A stretch of DNA of 64,000 nucleotides from Bradyrhizobium sp. CIAT3101 (GTDB taxonomy: Bacteria > Pseudomonadota > Alphaproteobacteria > Rhizobiales > Xanthobacteraceae): assembly GCF_029714945.1 (NCBI RefSeq), contig NZ_CP121634.1, positions 3,059,001 through 3,123,000 of the forward strand. The letters run 5' to 3'. The notes beneath the pieces are model-generated. The model had not been told where the DNA came from. It did not search any database and saw only the letters and a list, made by a program, of their open reading frames with translations. Within the stretch, counting starts at the first letter, position 1; each line of letters starts with the position of its first letter. Both the position numbers and the translations under genes were made by a program. This document shows positions 43,729-52,840 of the stretch, piece after piece.

Positions 43729-44970
43729 TTGAAGTTGCTTGTCGTCAGCCAGTACTTTTGGCCGGAAAATTTCAAGATCAACGATCTCGTGGAAGATCTC
43801 GTGGCGCGAGGTCACGAGGTCACGATCCTGACCGGGACGCCGAGCTACCCCAATCGCAGCGGATTTACCGATTTCTACGCTGCACCCGAACGGTACGAGC
43901 GGCACAAGGGGGCGCGGATCTTGCGCGTTCCTCTGCTGGCACGATCCGCGGGACCCGGGCTATTGCTGAACTATCTAAGCTTTGTCGTGACCGCGACCGT
44001 TCTCGGCCCGATCAAGCTCCGATCGACGCCATTCGATTGCATCTTTGTGTTCGAGCCGTCTCCGGTCACGGTCGGCATTCCGGCGATCCTGTTACGTCGG
44101 CTGCGCCGGGTGCCGATGGCCTTCTGGGTGCAGGACCTGTGGCCTGAAACGCTCCCTGCCGTCGGCGCAGTGACATCGCCCCGCTTGCTGGCGCTGATTG
44201 GTCGTTTGGTCCGGTTCATATACAATCGCTGCGATCTGATCCTGGCGCAGTCGCGCAGCTTTGTTCCGCGGATCGCCGGCAATTGCGATCATCCGGAACG
44301 CATCGTCTACTTTCCCAACTGGGCTGAACTGATCTATGAGGCGCGCGATCAGGCTGCGGCGCCCGAGGTTCCGCCGGCGCATGGCAAATTCACGGTGATG
44401 TTCGCCGGCAACATCGGCGACGCGCAGGACTTTCCCGCAATTCTCGACGCCGCCGAGCATTTGCGCGGCCGCCCGGAATTCCGCTGGGTCCTCGTTGGCG
44501 ACGGCCGCATGTCGGATTGGGTCGCTTCCGAAATCAGTCGTCGCGGACTTGGTGATGCGGTTTTGATGCTTGGACGGTTCGCAGTCGAGCGAATGCCGTC
44601 ATTCTTCAGCCACGCCGATGCACTGCTCGTCTCGTTGAAGCCGGACTCCGTGTTGTCCTCGACGATCCCCGCCAAGCTGCAGACCTACCTCGCCGCAGGT
44701 GTTCCAGTTCTCGCGATGATGAATGGCGAGGGAGCGGCACTGGTCCAGCAGGCCGGAGCCGGTCTCGTCTGCGCTGCCAGCGACGCGAAAGGACTCGCCG
44801 ATGCGGTCGTGCAGCTTGCGGGATTGACGCCGGATGAGAGGCGCGCGATGGGCGCGCGCGGTCGCGATCTTGCAACTGCCGAATTTGATCGCAAGAAACA
44901 GATCGACAAGCTCGTGGGCTGGTTGTCCGAATTGCGCTATTCGGGTGACGGGAAGCGAGAGGCGCGTTGA
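43729..44970 (+). CDS. WbuB-like GT4 glycosyltransferase
   Basis: This 413-aa GT-B enzyme starts MKLLVVSQYFWPENFKINDL and contains LTGTPSYPNRSGF and VPMAFWVQDLWPETLPAVG, the pattern of WbuB, the putative L-fucosamine transferase next to fnlA/fnlC in enterobacterial O-antigen clusters. A glycosyl transferases group 1 region follows (MFAGNIGDAQDFPAILDAA). The start is TTG 43729. Its place after the FnlA/FnlC homologues suggests it transfers an L-FucNAc- or L-QuiNAc-type sugar. Confidence 0.85.
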   Translation: MKLLVVSQYFWPENFKINDLVEDLVARGHEVTILTGTPSYPNRSGFTDFYAAPERYERHKGARILRVPLLARSAGPGLLLNYLSFVVTATVLGPIKLRSTPFDCIFVFEPSPVTVGIPAILLRRLRRVPMAFWVQDLWPETLPAVGAVTSPRLLALIGRLVRFIYNRCDLILAQSRSFVPRIAGNCDHPERIVYFPNWAELIYEARDQAAAPEVPPAHGKFTVMFAGNIGDAQDFPAILDAAEHLRGRPEFRWVLVGDGRMSDWVASEISRRGLGDAVLMLGRFAVERMPSFFSHADALLVSLKPDSVLSSTIPAKLQTYLAAGVPVLAMMNGEGAALVQQAGAGLVCAASDAKGLADAVVQLAGLTPDERRAMGARGRDLATAEFDRKKQIDKLVGWLSELRYSGDGKREAR

Positions 44971-45056
44971 GGGGCTTCGGATATCGACGCTCAGCTACGA
45001 TGAGGGCGTCGAGGCTCCGAACAACGATGCTCGCCGCCCCGGCGACCCCTGCGGTC

Positions 45057-45602
45057 TCACCTCGGCACAACCACGGTGTACCGCCTGCCGTTTGTGTTCG
45101 GGTCGGTGACATCGCTGGCCGAGAAAATAATTCCCATTCCTCGCCAATGCGAAAATCGTCCGTTGCCGATCTTTTCGATATCGTCGTGCGAGCTGTGCGC
45201 GGGCCCGAGCGGCCTGCCGTTCTCGTAGATCAGGATCGGAGAGCTGGCTCCGTCGCCGCGGGAGTCCGCGAGCGCATCAAGGGATGCAATGTATTCCGAT
45301 GATGCCTGATACGCATGCCCATCGCCGTCAACTTTTGTGAATGGCGGGAGCAGGAAGGTCCGAATAACCGGCGGTTCCGGCGGCGGGGAGTACGAATATG
45401 TCAGGTAGATGGCGACCGGAAAATACAGTGCCAGCAGCCCCAGCCCCAGCACTATCGTCCTCGAGAGCGTCCACGATTGCATGGACGCACGACTACCAGA
45501 AACAGTTCGGCCGGGCAATTGGCCGGCCACTTGCCCTGCGAGCCTCAAGGCGGACGACAGGATTGCCGCAGCCTTCGTCGACACTCTAAAGCCTGTCGTC
45601 AT
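45057..45602 (-). CDS. Single-pass membrane protein of unknown function
   Basis: This 181-aa protein has one hydrophobic segment at about residues 50-70 (IVLGLGLLALYFPVAIYLTY), a Pro-rich stretch (SPPPEPPVIRTFLLPPF) and a soluble domain with GPAHSSHDDIEKIGNGRFSHWRGMGIIFSASD. I do not recognise a family. The ATG at 45602 overlaps the flippase stop (ATGA), which suggests translational coupling and a role with the flippase or polymerase. A shorter start at Met41 (MQSWTLS) is possible. Confidence 0.65.
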   Translation of the reverse strand: MTTGFRVSTKAAAILSSALRLAGQVAGQLPGRTVSGSRASMQSWTLSRTIVLGLGLLALYFPVAIYLTYSYSPPPEPPVIRTFLLPPFTKVDGDGHAYQASSEYIASLDALADSRGDGASSPILIYENGRPLGPAHSSHDDIEKIGNGRFSHWRGMGIIFSASDVTDPNTNGRRYTVVVPR

Positions 45603-47032
45603 TCCGGCAACGACTTTCGCAAGCTTTTCGGCGTGTGAGACAACAGGCGACCGACGCGCAAGGGATTAATCAGCCTTGCATTCGCGGCGAGTCCGAAAAA
45701 GTTGCGGACGAGAAGGACATTCGCGAGCGCTTGCACGGTCGAACTTGCGGCATATACGGTTGCGACGCCCAAAATGCCGAACGTGAACATGGCCCAGGCG
45801 GCCAGGGGCACCGTGACGCTCGCGATGATCAACGTGATGACCATTGCGGCTTTCTGCCTGCCCAGCAGAATGAGCGCGTAACCGGCAACGCCGCCGGCCG
45901 AAAACATGACTTGGCCGAGACCCAGGATGAGCGCGGCACCGAAGGCCGGCGCATACGCCTCTCCCCAGATCGCCAATATCAGACTTCGCCCGACGCCAGC
46001 GAACAGGACAAATCCAACGAGTGCTGCAAGGGTCGCTCCGGTCGCCGAGAGGGTCAGCAGCCACTGCAAGTACAAGCGACGATGCTGCGCCCAGTTGGTG
46101 ACGATATGGGGCAGGATCGTGAGCGATACGATCGTGAGCGGGACCGCGAACAGGCCTCCTATTCTCAGAGCCAATCCGTAGCAGGCGACGTCTGCAGGGT
46201 GGCCGCCTAGTCCCACGACCCAAATGTCGAGCTGGGACGCAGCAACGAAACTCATGGTCGTCACGAGATTTGGCCAGCTCTCTGCGAGGATGTCCGACCG
46301 GGGCGCCGGCGTGACCGGTACCCGTTGCCACGGACGCATCATTCGCCCCAATTGCACCAGTCCGAGCGCGATCCCGGCGATGGCCGCGAGCACGCTGGCG
46401 GTCAGAAGGTGCGAGATGGACATGGGGATTTTGAAAGCGAGCGCAAATACGAGATAGACGCTGACGACCAGCCCCTGAAAGGCGGGCAGGAACGAAGCGG
46501 CCACCATGCCGTAGAGCGCGCGATGGAGTTCTGCCAGAACGCCAAGCAGAGCGCCGGCCGCAATCAAGGGAATGATGAGCGGAACGAGACTCCAGATCTG
46601 TGGGCTCAATGCGTTGGCAGCCGGGCCGAAAGCGAACGCACAAATTCCGACCAGGCATCCGACAGCCAGGCCGGAGATGACGGACATCTTGATCGTTTCG
46701 ATGGCGACAATCCGGGCCCGTCCCGTGTCTCCAACCGCCATAGCGTGTGAGACGATTCCGGGGATCGTCACGGGCAGTCCCAATTGAGCGAGGACAACGC
46801 TGACGTTGACGATGGCCTGGACGAAAAAGAACAGGCCGACGTCGTGCAAGCTCAGGCTGAGCGGGAGCAGCAGGCCAATTCCGACGCCGGTCGCGAGTTG
46901 GAACACTTTGCCGGCCATGGCCATGCCGCCGGATCGGCCCGCATTTCCGCCGCCCGAAGGTCCGTCCGTCGGGCGTTTGCGTAAGAAGGTCACGGCTGCA
47001 TCTCTATGATCCGTTGCCCATGCTGTCGACAT
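45599..47032 (-). CDS. Polysaccharide flippase, Wzx-like
   Basis: This 477-aa integral membrane protein has about 12-14 helices; early segments are AGKVFQLATGVGIGLLLPLSLSLHDVGLFFFVQAIVNV, a common start for Wzx/MVF-family lipid-linked oligosaccharide flippases. The start is uncertain between ATG 47032 (AGGG close upstream) and GTG 47050. It lies between a Wzy-like gene (27 nt upstream) and the small coupled membrane protein, all on the minus strand. It is the second Wzx-like gene in the window. Confidence 0.8.
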   Translation of the reverse strand: MSTAWATDHRDAAVTFLRKRPTDGPSGGGNAGRSGGMAMAGKVFQLATGVGIGLLLPLSLSLHDVGLFFFVQAIVNVSVVLAQLGLPVTIPGIVSHAMAVGDTGRARIVAIETIKMSVISGLAVGCLVGICAFAFGPAANALSPQIWSLVPLIIPLIAAGALLGVLAELHRALYGMVAASFLPAFQGLVVSVYLVFALAFKIPMSISHLLTASVLAAIAGIALGLVQLGRMMRPWQRVPVTPAPRSDILAESWPNLVTTMSFVAASQLDIWVVGLGGHPADVACYGLALRIGGLFAVPLTIVSLTILPHIVTNWAQHRRLYLQWLLTLSATGATLAALVGFVLFAGVGRSLILAIWGEAYAPAFGAALILGLGQVMFSAGGVAGYALILLGRQKAAMVITLIIASVTVPLAAWAMFTFGILGVATVYAASSTVQALANVLLVRNFFGLAANARLINPLRVGRLLSHTPKSLRKSLPE

Positions 47033-47059
47033 CTTACCCTGATGTCGCACGAAGGCTGG

Positions 47060-48415
47060 CTAAAACTGATCCTTGGAAGGCTGATCAAAAACGGTGGTCG
47101 CTGAGGGTGACGTTCTGATGAGATCCAGTTGGAAAAAACCAGCAACGAAAATCAGGAACAGAACCAGGAAGCCGAAAAACGTGTCGGCCGACTGCAGCAG
47201 TTGATTGTTGGCTGGAAAATAGAACACCATCGTGTTCAGCAGATAGAACAAGGCTAACGCAACGATGGATCCCGTCATCAAAAGATTGCGCCACACCAGG
47301 CCATAAAGGACACCAATCATCAGGACGACGATCAACGAACCGGACACGCCGAAATCCGAGATGAACCACGCGAACGCGGAGTGCCAGGTTGACCAGAGGC
47401 TCCAATCGTACTTCTTTTCGATGACCGGAAGAAGCGTATGGAAGTACCAGCTGTCGCCGAGGAGAACCTTGGCCTTCCTCAAGACGAGCAGGGAATTGGT
47501 GAGGCCCCACCCAAGTCCATAGTCGGTTTCCGCCAGCGCGAGGGAAAGTCCGTAGTAGCCGACGCCGAGATATCGCGTGACCGTCTCGTAGCCCGGGTAC
47601 AGCGCCGGCGGCAGCATTGCATAGATCGCTCCGGATCTCTGCGCGTCGAGATTCAAAGGGGTGAAGTGGCCTACGTTGGAGGCTGGATCGCGGAATGAAA
47701 TGAAGAAAACGAAGATCCACAGGAACAGCGCGATGCCAACGACTGCGGAGGAGATCAGGATCCAGATCGTGCGGCGTGAGGTCAGTCCCGAAAAGACGTA
47801 ACATAGCCCAAAGGTCAGCGGTAGCAGCACCGACAATTGGAAGAGACCGCGATTGACGCCAATGTGCGTGTAGATCAGGAGATAAGTGACGCAGGCGAAG
47901 ATATACGCAATCCGGTAGGGCCATCCCAGCTGACGCCAATGCTGGATTGCTCCAGTCAGCGCAAGGAAGAAGAACGGGCTGAGCAGGGCGAACGCGTATT
48001 CGAAGTAGGTCCACCATCCTCGTGTGAAATTCCTCGCAACGAAGATATCGTAGTTGTAGTTCGCGAGCGACAGTTGAAGCGAGACCGGCGGCAGGAGCGA
48101 GTCGGTTCGCGCCTCCGACAAGATCAGCACACTGAGAACCATGAGCAGAATCGCAACTTTGATCGTTGCAGTTTCTCGATGACTTGCGATAGGCGACCGC
48201 CACGGCATGGAAGCGAAGGCGCCGCCGATTGCCCCAACGAAGAACAGGGCGATGGCCGCTGTGAGATAGAGGTAAAGGTATCCCGGCTGTTGCACTGGCC
48301 AGGGCCACGGGCCGAAACGAAAGGCCAGCACGGTCAATGCGAGATAGATCGTCATGGCCGCTGGCGCGCCGGTGAGCCGAAGGGCGCTGGGACGCTCGGG
48401 TGTCTTAAAAGCCAT
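47060..48415 (-). CDS. O-antigen polymerase-like membrane protein (Wzy candidate)
   Basis: This 451-aa protein has about 11-12 membrane helices and a large periplasmic-type loop of about 100 residues (RDPASNVGHFTPLNLDAQRSG through WHSAFAWFISDFGVSGSL). The SxFAWFISDFGxxGSL pattern is often seen in Wzy-like proteins with low overall similarity. It should link repeat units on the periplasmic face. It is directly upstream of the Wzx-like gene in the same operon, which supports the assignment. Confidence 0.75.
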   Translation of the reverse strand: MAFKTPERPSALRLTGAPAAMTIYLALTVLAFRFGPWPWPVQQPGYLYLYLTAAIALFFVGAIGGAFASMPWRSPIASHRETATIKVAILLMVLSVLILSEARTDSLLPPVSLQLSLANYNYDIFVARNFTRGWWTYFEYAFALLSPFFFLALTGAIQHWRQLGWPYRIAYIFACVTYLLIYTHIGVNRGLFQLSVLLPLTFGLCYVFSGLTSRRTIWILISSAVVGIALFLWIFVFFISFRDPASNVGHFTPLNLDAQRSGAIYAMLPPALYPGYETVTRYLGVGYYGLSLALAETDYGLGWGLTNSLLVLRKAKVLLGDSWYFHTLLPVIEKKYDWSLWSTWHSAFAWFISDFGVSGSLIVVLMIGVLYGLVWRNLLMTGSIVALALFYLLNTMVFYFPANNQLLQSADTFFGFLVLFLIFVAGFFQLDLIRTSPSATTVFDQPSKDQF

Positions 48416-48453
48416 GTGCGCAGAGCCCTGTGACGATGAGAATCATGACGGGA

Positions 48454-49395
48454 TTAAGTGCCGCGTCGAAAGCGTCCAACCAGGCGCGCGATCGGTTGCT
48501 TCAGCCCAGGGGGGATCACTGCTCGGACCAGTCTCGACATCGCTTTCGGATTGAGGCTTGCGGGGTCGTATCTGTGGGCGGTCATGATTGACCGGGCAAA
48601 ACGGGTCAGATGACCATTGCGCAGATGTCCGCGGGCGGCAACGAGGTTGGCGTTGGCGACCGCGAGGTTCTTGCTCGCCCGCAGCGAGCTCGGACAAAAC
48701 GGGCCATCGAAGAACTTGTCCGCAACATAGATGAACTCATCGACCAGCTTGTCCGACACGATTCCGCTGATTGAAAGCGATCCGGAATGGACCCTGTAGA
48801 GCGCCAGCACTTCCGGATTGAAATCGATGCGGCCAAGACATCCCACGCGCATCCAGAATTCGCGATCCGGTCCGAGCTTGCAGCGAGGGTCCCAACCGCC
48901 GACCGCCTCATATACGCTCCGACGAAAGATGGCGCCCGGGCCGATGTAGCATTCTTGTTCGATCACGAGCTCTGCCAGGGAAAACGGCCGGCCCCCGCGC
49001 TCCCTGACGACCCTGCCGTTCTGATCGATCAGATTGGTGTTTGGGAAGGTTGCGACCGCCTCAGGTTCTGCTTCGAGATGCTTGACCAGGGTTGCGACCG
49101 CGTCCGGTAGCAGGATGTCGTCGTCGCTCAGGTAACCGAGATATGTACCGGTTGCTGCGGCCCAGCCTGCCGTCAACGCTGCGACTTGTCCGGCGTTCGA
49201 TTGCCGCAAGACTTTCACCGTCGGAGGAAGCGTGGCGAGATACTCACCGGTCGAGTCGGTTGAGCCATCGTCGACGATGATGAATTCTATGTTGGGGTAG
49301 CTTTGATTGAGTACCGAGTTCACCGTCTCCGGCAGATATTTGGAGCGGTTGTAGGTGGGCGTCACCAAGCTTATCAGTGGCAGTTCCGTCAACAT
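48454..49395 (-). CDS. Family 2 glycosyltransferase
   Basis: This GT-A fold enzyme of about 313 aa has LISLVTPTYNRSKYLPETVN, EFIIVDDGSTDSTGEYL and the nucleotide-sugar/metal motif GYLSDDDILLPDAV, then IGPGAIFRRSVYEAVGGWD and a candidate catalytic-base region LGPDREFWMRV. These are classical GT2 motifs. I chose ATG 49395; GTG 49419 is also open. It starts the minus-strand operon that continues with the Wzy- and Wzx-like genes. The donor sugar is unknown. Confidence 0.87.
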   Translation of the reverse strand: MLTELPLISLVTPTYNRSKYLPETVNSVLNQSYPNIEFIIVDDGSTDSTGEYLATLPPTVKVLRQSNAGQVAALTAGWAAATGTYLGYLSDDDILLPDAVATLVKHLEAEPEAVATFPNTNLIDQNGRVVRERGGRPFSLAELVIEQECYIGPGAIFRRSVYEAVGGWDPRCKLGPDREFWMRVGCLGRIDFNPEVLALYRVHSGSLSISGIVSDKLVDEFIYVADKFFDGPFCPSSLRASKNLAVANANLVAARGHLRNGHLTRFARSIMTAHRYDPASLNPKAMSRLVRAVIPPGLKQPIARLVGRFRRGT

Positions 49396-49707
49396 AGGTC
49401 TCCAATTTATCCCTGCCACACCCGAGAGTTGCCGGTGGTTCGTGATTACTACAGGCTGGCCATCTGGCGCAATTCCCAGTAAATCATCGAATTCTGGCGT
49501 CTGAGTTTCAGCCTCGGGTGAGCCGTTTTGCGGGCGCTGCCGTCGTGGTTGCGGTCATTGGCCGGTGATGATCTACGTTGTGCGATTGACACATTTGCCC
49601 GGATTCGCGATTGCGTTCCCTTCGAAGGGATATTCCGAACCTGGCGTTGCCAGATGTCGATATTGCCGCGACGGTATCGGTCATTTTCAGCGCGAAACCA
49701 GATCACC
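49396..49707. other. Divergent intergenic region between two glycosyltransferase genes
   Basis: This 312-nt region must carry promoters for both directions. TTGACA at 49586-49591 is a consensus-like -35 for the + strand, but no good -10 follows at 16-18 nt. The + strand frame of the next gene is open back to 49528, without homology there. No other structure is seen. Confidence 0.4.
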
Positions 49708-50874
49708 ATGAAAGTGTTGGCATTTAACAGGCACTATCTGCCAGGCTTCAAGGCAGGCGGTCCGATCAGGTCGCTCGCGAACATGGCGGAAGCGCTCGGC
49801 GACGAGATCCGATTTTTCATCGGCACAACCGATCGCGACTTGGGGGACGTCGAACCGTATCCGGCGGTTGATCGGAATGCCTGGATCAAGACCGGCAAGG
49901 CCGAGGTTCGGTATTTTGCGCCCGGAGCCATTTCCATCCGAGCCATCCGCGCCCTGATCGACGAGGTTCGCCCCGACTGTATTTATCTCAACAGTTTTTT
50001 CGATCCGATTTTTAGCTTGCGCGTCCTGATCGCTCGGCGGTTCGGTCTTATTCCACGCATACCCTTGCTGCTTGCGCCGCGTGGAGAGTTCTCGCCTGGA
50101 GCCCTGACACTCAAGAGCCTGAGGAAATCGGCCTATATCAGGGGCGCCTCGATGTTTGGGGTGACCCGGGACGTCATGTGGCATGCTTCGACGGAAATTG
50201 AGGCTGACGATATTTCCCGGACCATGTCGATCGGCCCGTCCTCGATAGCAGTCGGATCCGATCTGGCGACCGCGCCGCCCGTGAATGCAGCTTCGGCATG
50301 GAGTCCACGTGAGAGTGGTCGTCCGTTTCGCCTCTGTTTCGTGTCGCGCATATCGCCTAAAAAGAATCTGACCGGTGCGCTGCAGGCGCTTGGTCTCGTG
50401 AATGCAAGCGTCACCTTCGATATCTACGGACCAAAGGAGGATGAGTCTTATTGGGCGGAATGCCAGAGGCTCATCGACGAGCTGCCGCCGCATGTCAGTG
50501 TCGCCTATCGCGGTGAAGTGGCGCATCAGGACATCGCGTCGGTCTTTGCCGGCTATGACCTGTTCTTGTTTCCGACGTTAGGCGAGAACTACGGGCACGT
50601 CATTTTTGAGGCATTAAGTGTCGGGCTGCCCGTGCTCACGAGCGATCAGACTCCGTGGAACGATCTGCGCGAAGCCGGCGCGGGATGGGCAATTGCGCCA
50701 GACCTCAGCGCCATCGCGGCTTGCATCGATGAGGCGGCGCGTTGGACCTTGGCCGAACAGTCCGCAGCGAGAGCCGCGTGCATACGATATGCTGAGCGTG
50801 TCTTGAAGGATTCGCAAAGCATCGAGCAGAATCGTCAGTTGCTGTTTGCCGCCGCGAGGATTGGCGGGGGATGA
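49708..50874 (+). CDS. GT4-type glycosyltransferase
   Basis: This 388-aa GT-B enzyme starts MKVLAFNRHYLPGFKAGGPIRSLANMAEAL and contains LLLAPRGEFSPGAL, RLCFVSRISPKKNL and LFPTLGENYGHVIFEALSVGLPVLTSDQTPW, the EX7E-type donor-binding region of GT4 enzymes. I chose ATG 49708 over the longer frame from 49528 because the family motif starts there. It is the first + strand gene of the right half of the glycan cluster. The donor is unknown. Confidence 0.87.
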   Translation: MKVLAFNRHYLPGFKAGGPIRSLANMAEALGDEIRFFIGTTDRDLGDVEPYPAVDRNAWIKTGKAEVRYFAPGAISIRAIRALIDEVRPDCIYLNSFFDPIFSLRVLIARRFGLIPRIPLLLAPRGEFSPGALTLKSLRKSAYIRGASMFGVTRDVMWHASTEIEADDISRTMSIGPSSIAVGSDLATAPPVNAASAWSPRESGRPFRLCFVSRISPKKNLTGALQALGLVNASVTFDIYGPKEDESYWAECQRLIDELPPHVSVAYRGEVAHQDIASVFAGYDLFLFPTLGENYGHVIFEALSVGLPVLTSDQTPWNDLREAGAGWAIAPDLSAIAACIDEAARWTLAEQSAARAACIRYAERVLKDSQSIEQNRQLLFAAARIGGG

Positions 50875-51296
50875 TCGACCTCCATCCGTCCTGTAGCATG
50901 GTGTGGACGACGGGTTGGTCCGGGATCATCGCCCGGCCGCGCGGCTGGAACTTTCCGTCGGGTGATCGTCGTTCCAGGGGCCGACACCCCGATTGTTGGG
51001 CAACTATCTTGGGGACTAGGGCCGGACTGGCTGTCAGGTTCATGACGATGGAACATATTTCGCCAATTCTGGGCGCGAACCGGGATTCCGGCCTTAAAAC
51101 GCCCGGCCGGCGGGCGATGCTGCTGCTGATTCGAGGCAGGGCTGCCGACGGGACGGCCAATGGCGCTGGGCTGTGACCAATCCAGCCCTCCGTCATCAAA
51201 ATGGTTCGGGCGCGCGATTGTATCGGACCTTTACCGTGGGTTGCGTATCCGCTTTAAGACATTCGACGGAAGTGGTGAGCTGGGCGGAACAATAGG
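50875..51296. other. 422-nt stretch without a recognisable gene
   Basis: A 101-codon frame (50871-51176) begins in an ATGA overlap with the preceding stop, but its product resembles nothing I know and its composition is Arg/Gly-rich like random reading of G+C-rich DNA. A minus-strand frame (50705-51199) runs into the upstream gene. I treat the stretch as non-coding with a possible promoter for the next gene. It could also be a remnant of a lost gene. Confidence 0.4.
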
Positions 51297-52223
51297 ATGC
51301 CATTTCGAATACTGGTCACCGGCTCTTCGGGCTTCATTGGCGGGGCGGTTTGTTCCGCCTTGTCATCCGCCGGACATCATGTCAGGGCGGCTTCACGCCA
51401 GCCGGGCAGAGCGGGGAACAATCTGGAATGGGTGAAATTGCCCGATCTCGAAACCCAGGTGGACTGGCATCCGCTGCTCGAGGGCATCGACGTCGTCGTG
51501 CATTTGGCCGCCATCGCCCACCGCAGTCGCGTCGATAGCGGCAATTACACGCGAGCCAATCGTGTTGCGACAAAAGGCTTGGCAGAGGCCTGTCGGCATC
51601 ACTCGGTCAAACGCTTGATTTTCATGTCGTCGATTGGTGCCCAGGCGGGCTCGGCGGCGGATAGCGTCGTCACGGAAAATGACCAGGCGTGCCCGGTCAC
51701 GGCTTACGATCGGGCAAAGCTGGAGGCGGAAGAGGAAATCAAGCGCTCCGGCGTGCCGTATACAATCCTCAGGCCCGTGATCGTCTACGGCCCGGGAGCC
51801 AAGGCCAATATCGCCTTGATCGTCCGCATTGCGGCGCTCCCCATTCCGCTACCCTTCGGGGCCTTCCGCAATCGACGCTCTCTTCTATCGATCCGGAATC
51901 TGTCGGAAGCAGTCTTGTTCTGTCTCAATGGATCCGCCACGCTGAACCAGACCTTCATCGTTTCCGATCCGGAACCGATCACTATCGCCGAAATCTTTGC
52001 CACGCTAAGAGAAGGAATGGGACGTTCGCCTCAACTGATTTCGATACCGCCTGAGGCGCTCAAAGCCATGGTAATTGCGACAGGGCGCCGGTCGCTTTGG
52101 GACCGAATCGGGCGGGAGCTCGTTGCAAGCTCGGCTTGCCTGCAGAAGGCCGGATGGTCCCCTCGGGTTGAGACCAAGGCGGGCCTCCGTGCCATAGTCG
52201 AGCCGCCAGGATCGTTGGAGTGA
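51297..52223 (+). CDS. NAD-dependent SDR, UDP-4-keto-QuiNAc reductase-like (WbpV/WreQ type)
   Basis: This 308-aa extended SDR has the cofactor site ILVTGSSGFIG (Gly9, Gly12, Gly15), VVHLAAIAHR, FMSSIGAQAG and catalytic Tyr137-x3-Lys141 (AYDRAK). The sequence resembles WbpV/WbjF/WreQ reductases, which reduce the 4-keto group of UDP-2-acetamido-2,6-dideoxy-hexulose to give UDP-QuiNAc. Eight bases separate it from the small initiating sugar transferase gene, the same pairing as wreQ-wreU in Rhizobium etli. It could alternatively provide the 4-reduction for the L-series sugar. Confidence 0.8.
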   Translation: MPFRILVTGSSGFIGGAVCSALSSAGHHVRAASRQPGRAGNNLEWVKLPDLETQVDWHPLLEGIDVVVHLAAIAHRSRVDSGNYTRANRVATKGLAEACRHHSVKRLIFMSSIGAQAGSAADSVVTENDQACPVTAYDRAKLEAEEEIKRSGVPYTILRPVIVYGPGAKANIALIVRIAALPIPLPFGAFRNRRSLLSIRNLSEAVLFCLNGSATLNQTFIVSDPEPITIAEIFATLREGMGRSPQLISIPPEALKAMVIATGRRSLWDRIGRELVASSACLQKAGWSPRVETKAGLRAIVEPPGSLE

Positions 52224-52230
52224 TTGATCG

Positions 52231-52803
52231 ATGAAGCGGGCGTTTGATTTCGCGGCCTGCGCGCTGTTTCTTTTGGTTTCCTGGCCGGTCCTCCTCGTCA
52301 TCGCGATAGCCATTCGGCTTCAGAGCCCGGGTCCAGCGATCTTCGCGCAGGTTCGCGTCGGAAAAGGCGGGCATTCATTTACCTGTTACAAGTTCCGGAC
52401 GATGCGTGCGGGAACTGCCAATGTTCCGACCCACCAGGTTGAGGCGTCGTCGGTGACCGCGCTCGGTGAGTATCTTCGGCGTTTCAAGGTCGACGAAATC
52501 CCGCAGCTCTACAACGTGGTGGCTGGCGATATGAGCCTCGTCGGACCTCGGCCGTGCCTGCCGTCCCAGGCGGCACTGGTTGAAGCCCGCAAGCAATTAG
52601 GAGTCCTGGCGGTCCTCCCCGGTATAACCGGCCTTGCGCAAAGCCGGGGTATCGACATGACGGACCCCAAGCGTCTGGCGGAAGTCGACGCCGAATATAT
52701 CCGCAGCCAAAGCTTTGCCGGAGATCTGAAGCTGATCTGGTCGACCCTGCGAGGGCATGGCGTGGGAGTCGATCGCGTCGTTCGGGACAAGCCCTCGGGC
52801 TAG
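52231..52803 (+). CDS. Initiating phosphoglycosyltransferase, small monotopic (PglC/WreU type)
   Basis: This 190-aa enzyme of the bacterial sugar transferase family has an N-terminal re-entrant hydrophobic helix (KRAFDFAACALFLLVSWPVLL), CYKFRTM at about residues 52-58, the catalytic Asp88-Glu89 dyad (RFKVDEIPQLYNV) and GDMSLVGPRPCLPSQ. Such enzymes transfer a sugar-1-phosphate from a UDP-sugar to undecaprenyl phosphate and so start O-unit synthesis. The size matches the PglC core without the WcaJ-type membrane domain. The partner SDR suggests D-QuiNAc-1-P as substrate (inference). Confidence 0.9.
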   Translation: MKRAFDFAACALFLLVSWPVLLVIAIAIRLQSPGPAIFAQVRVGKGGHSFTCYKFRTMRAGTANVPTHQVEASSVTALGEYLRRFKVDEIPQLYNVVAGDMSLVGPRPCLPSQAALVEARKQLGVLAVLPGITGLAQSRGIDMTDPKRLAEVDAEYIRSQSFAGDLKLIWSTLRGHGVGVDRVVRDKPSG

Positions 52804-52840
52804 CCGCACCGGACAGCAGGCCCCTGCGGTCAAGTGACCA

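Noticed and set aside
47085..48308. 407-codon frame in another register of the Wzy-like gene
   Set aside because: It lacks the hydrophobic helices and is Arg/His-rich; the register with about 12 helices is the gene.
50871..51176. 101-codon frame starting in an ATGA overlap after the GT4 gene
   Set aside because: The coupling-like start is suggestive, but the product has no similarity or structure I can recognise and looks like random G+C-rich translation; not called as a gene.
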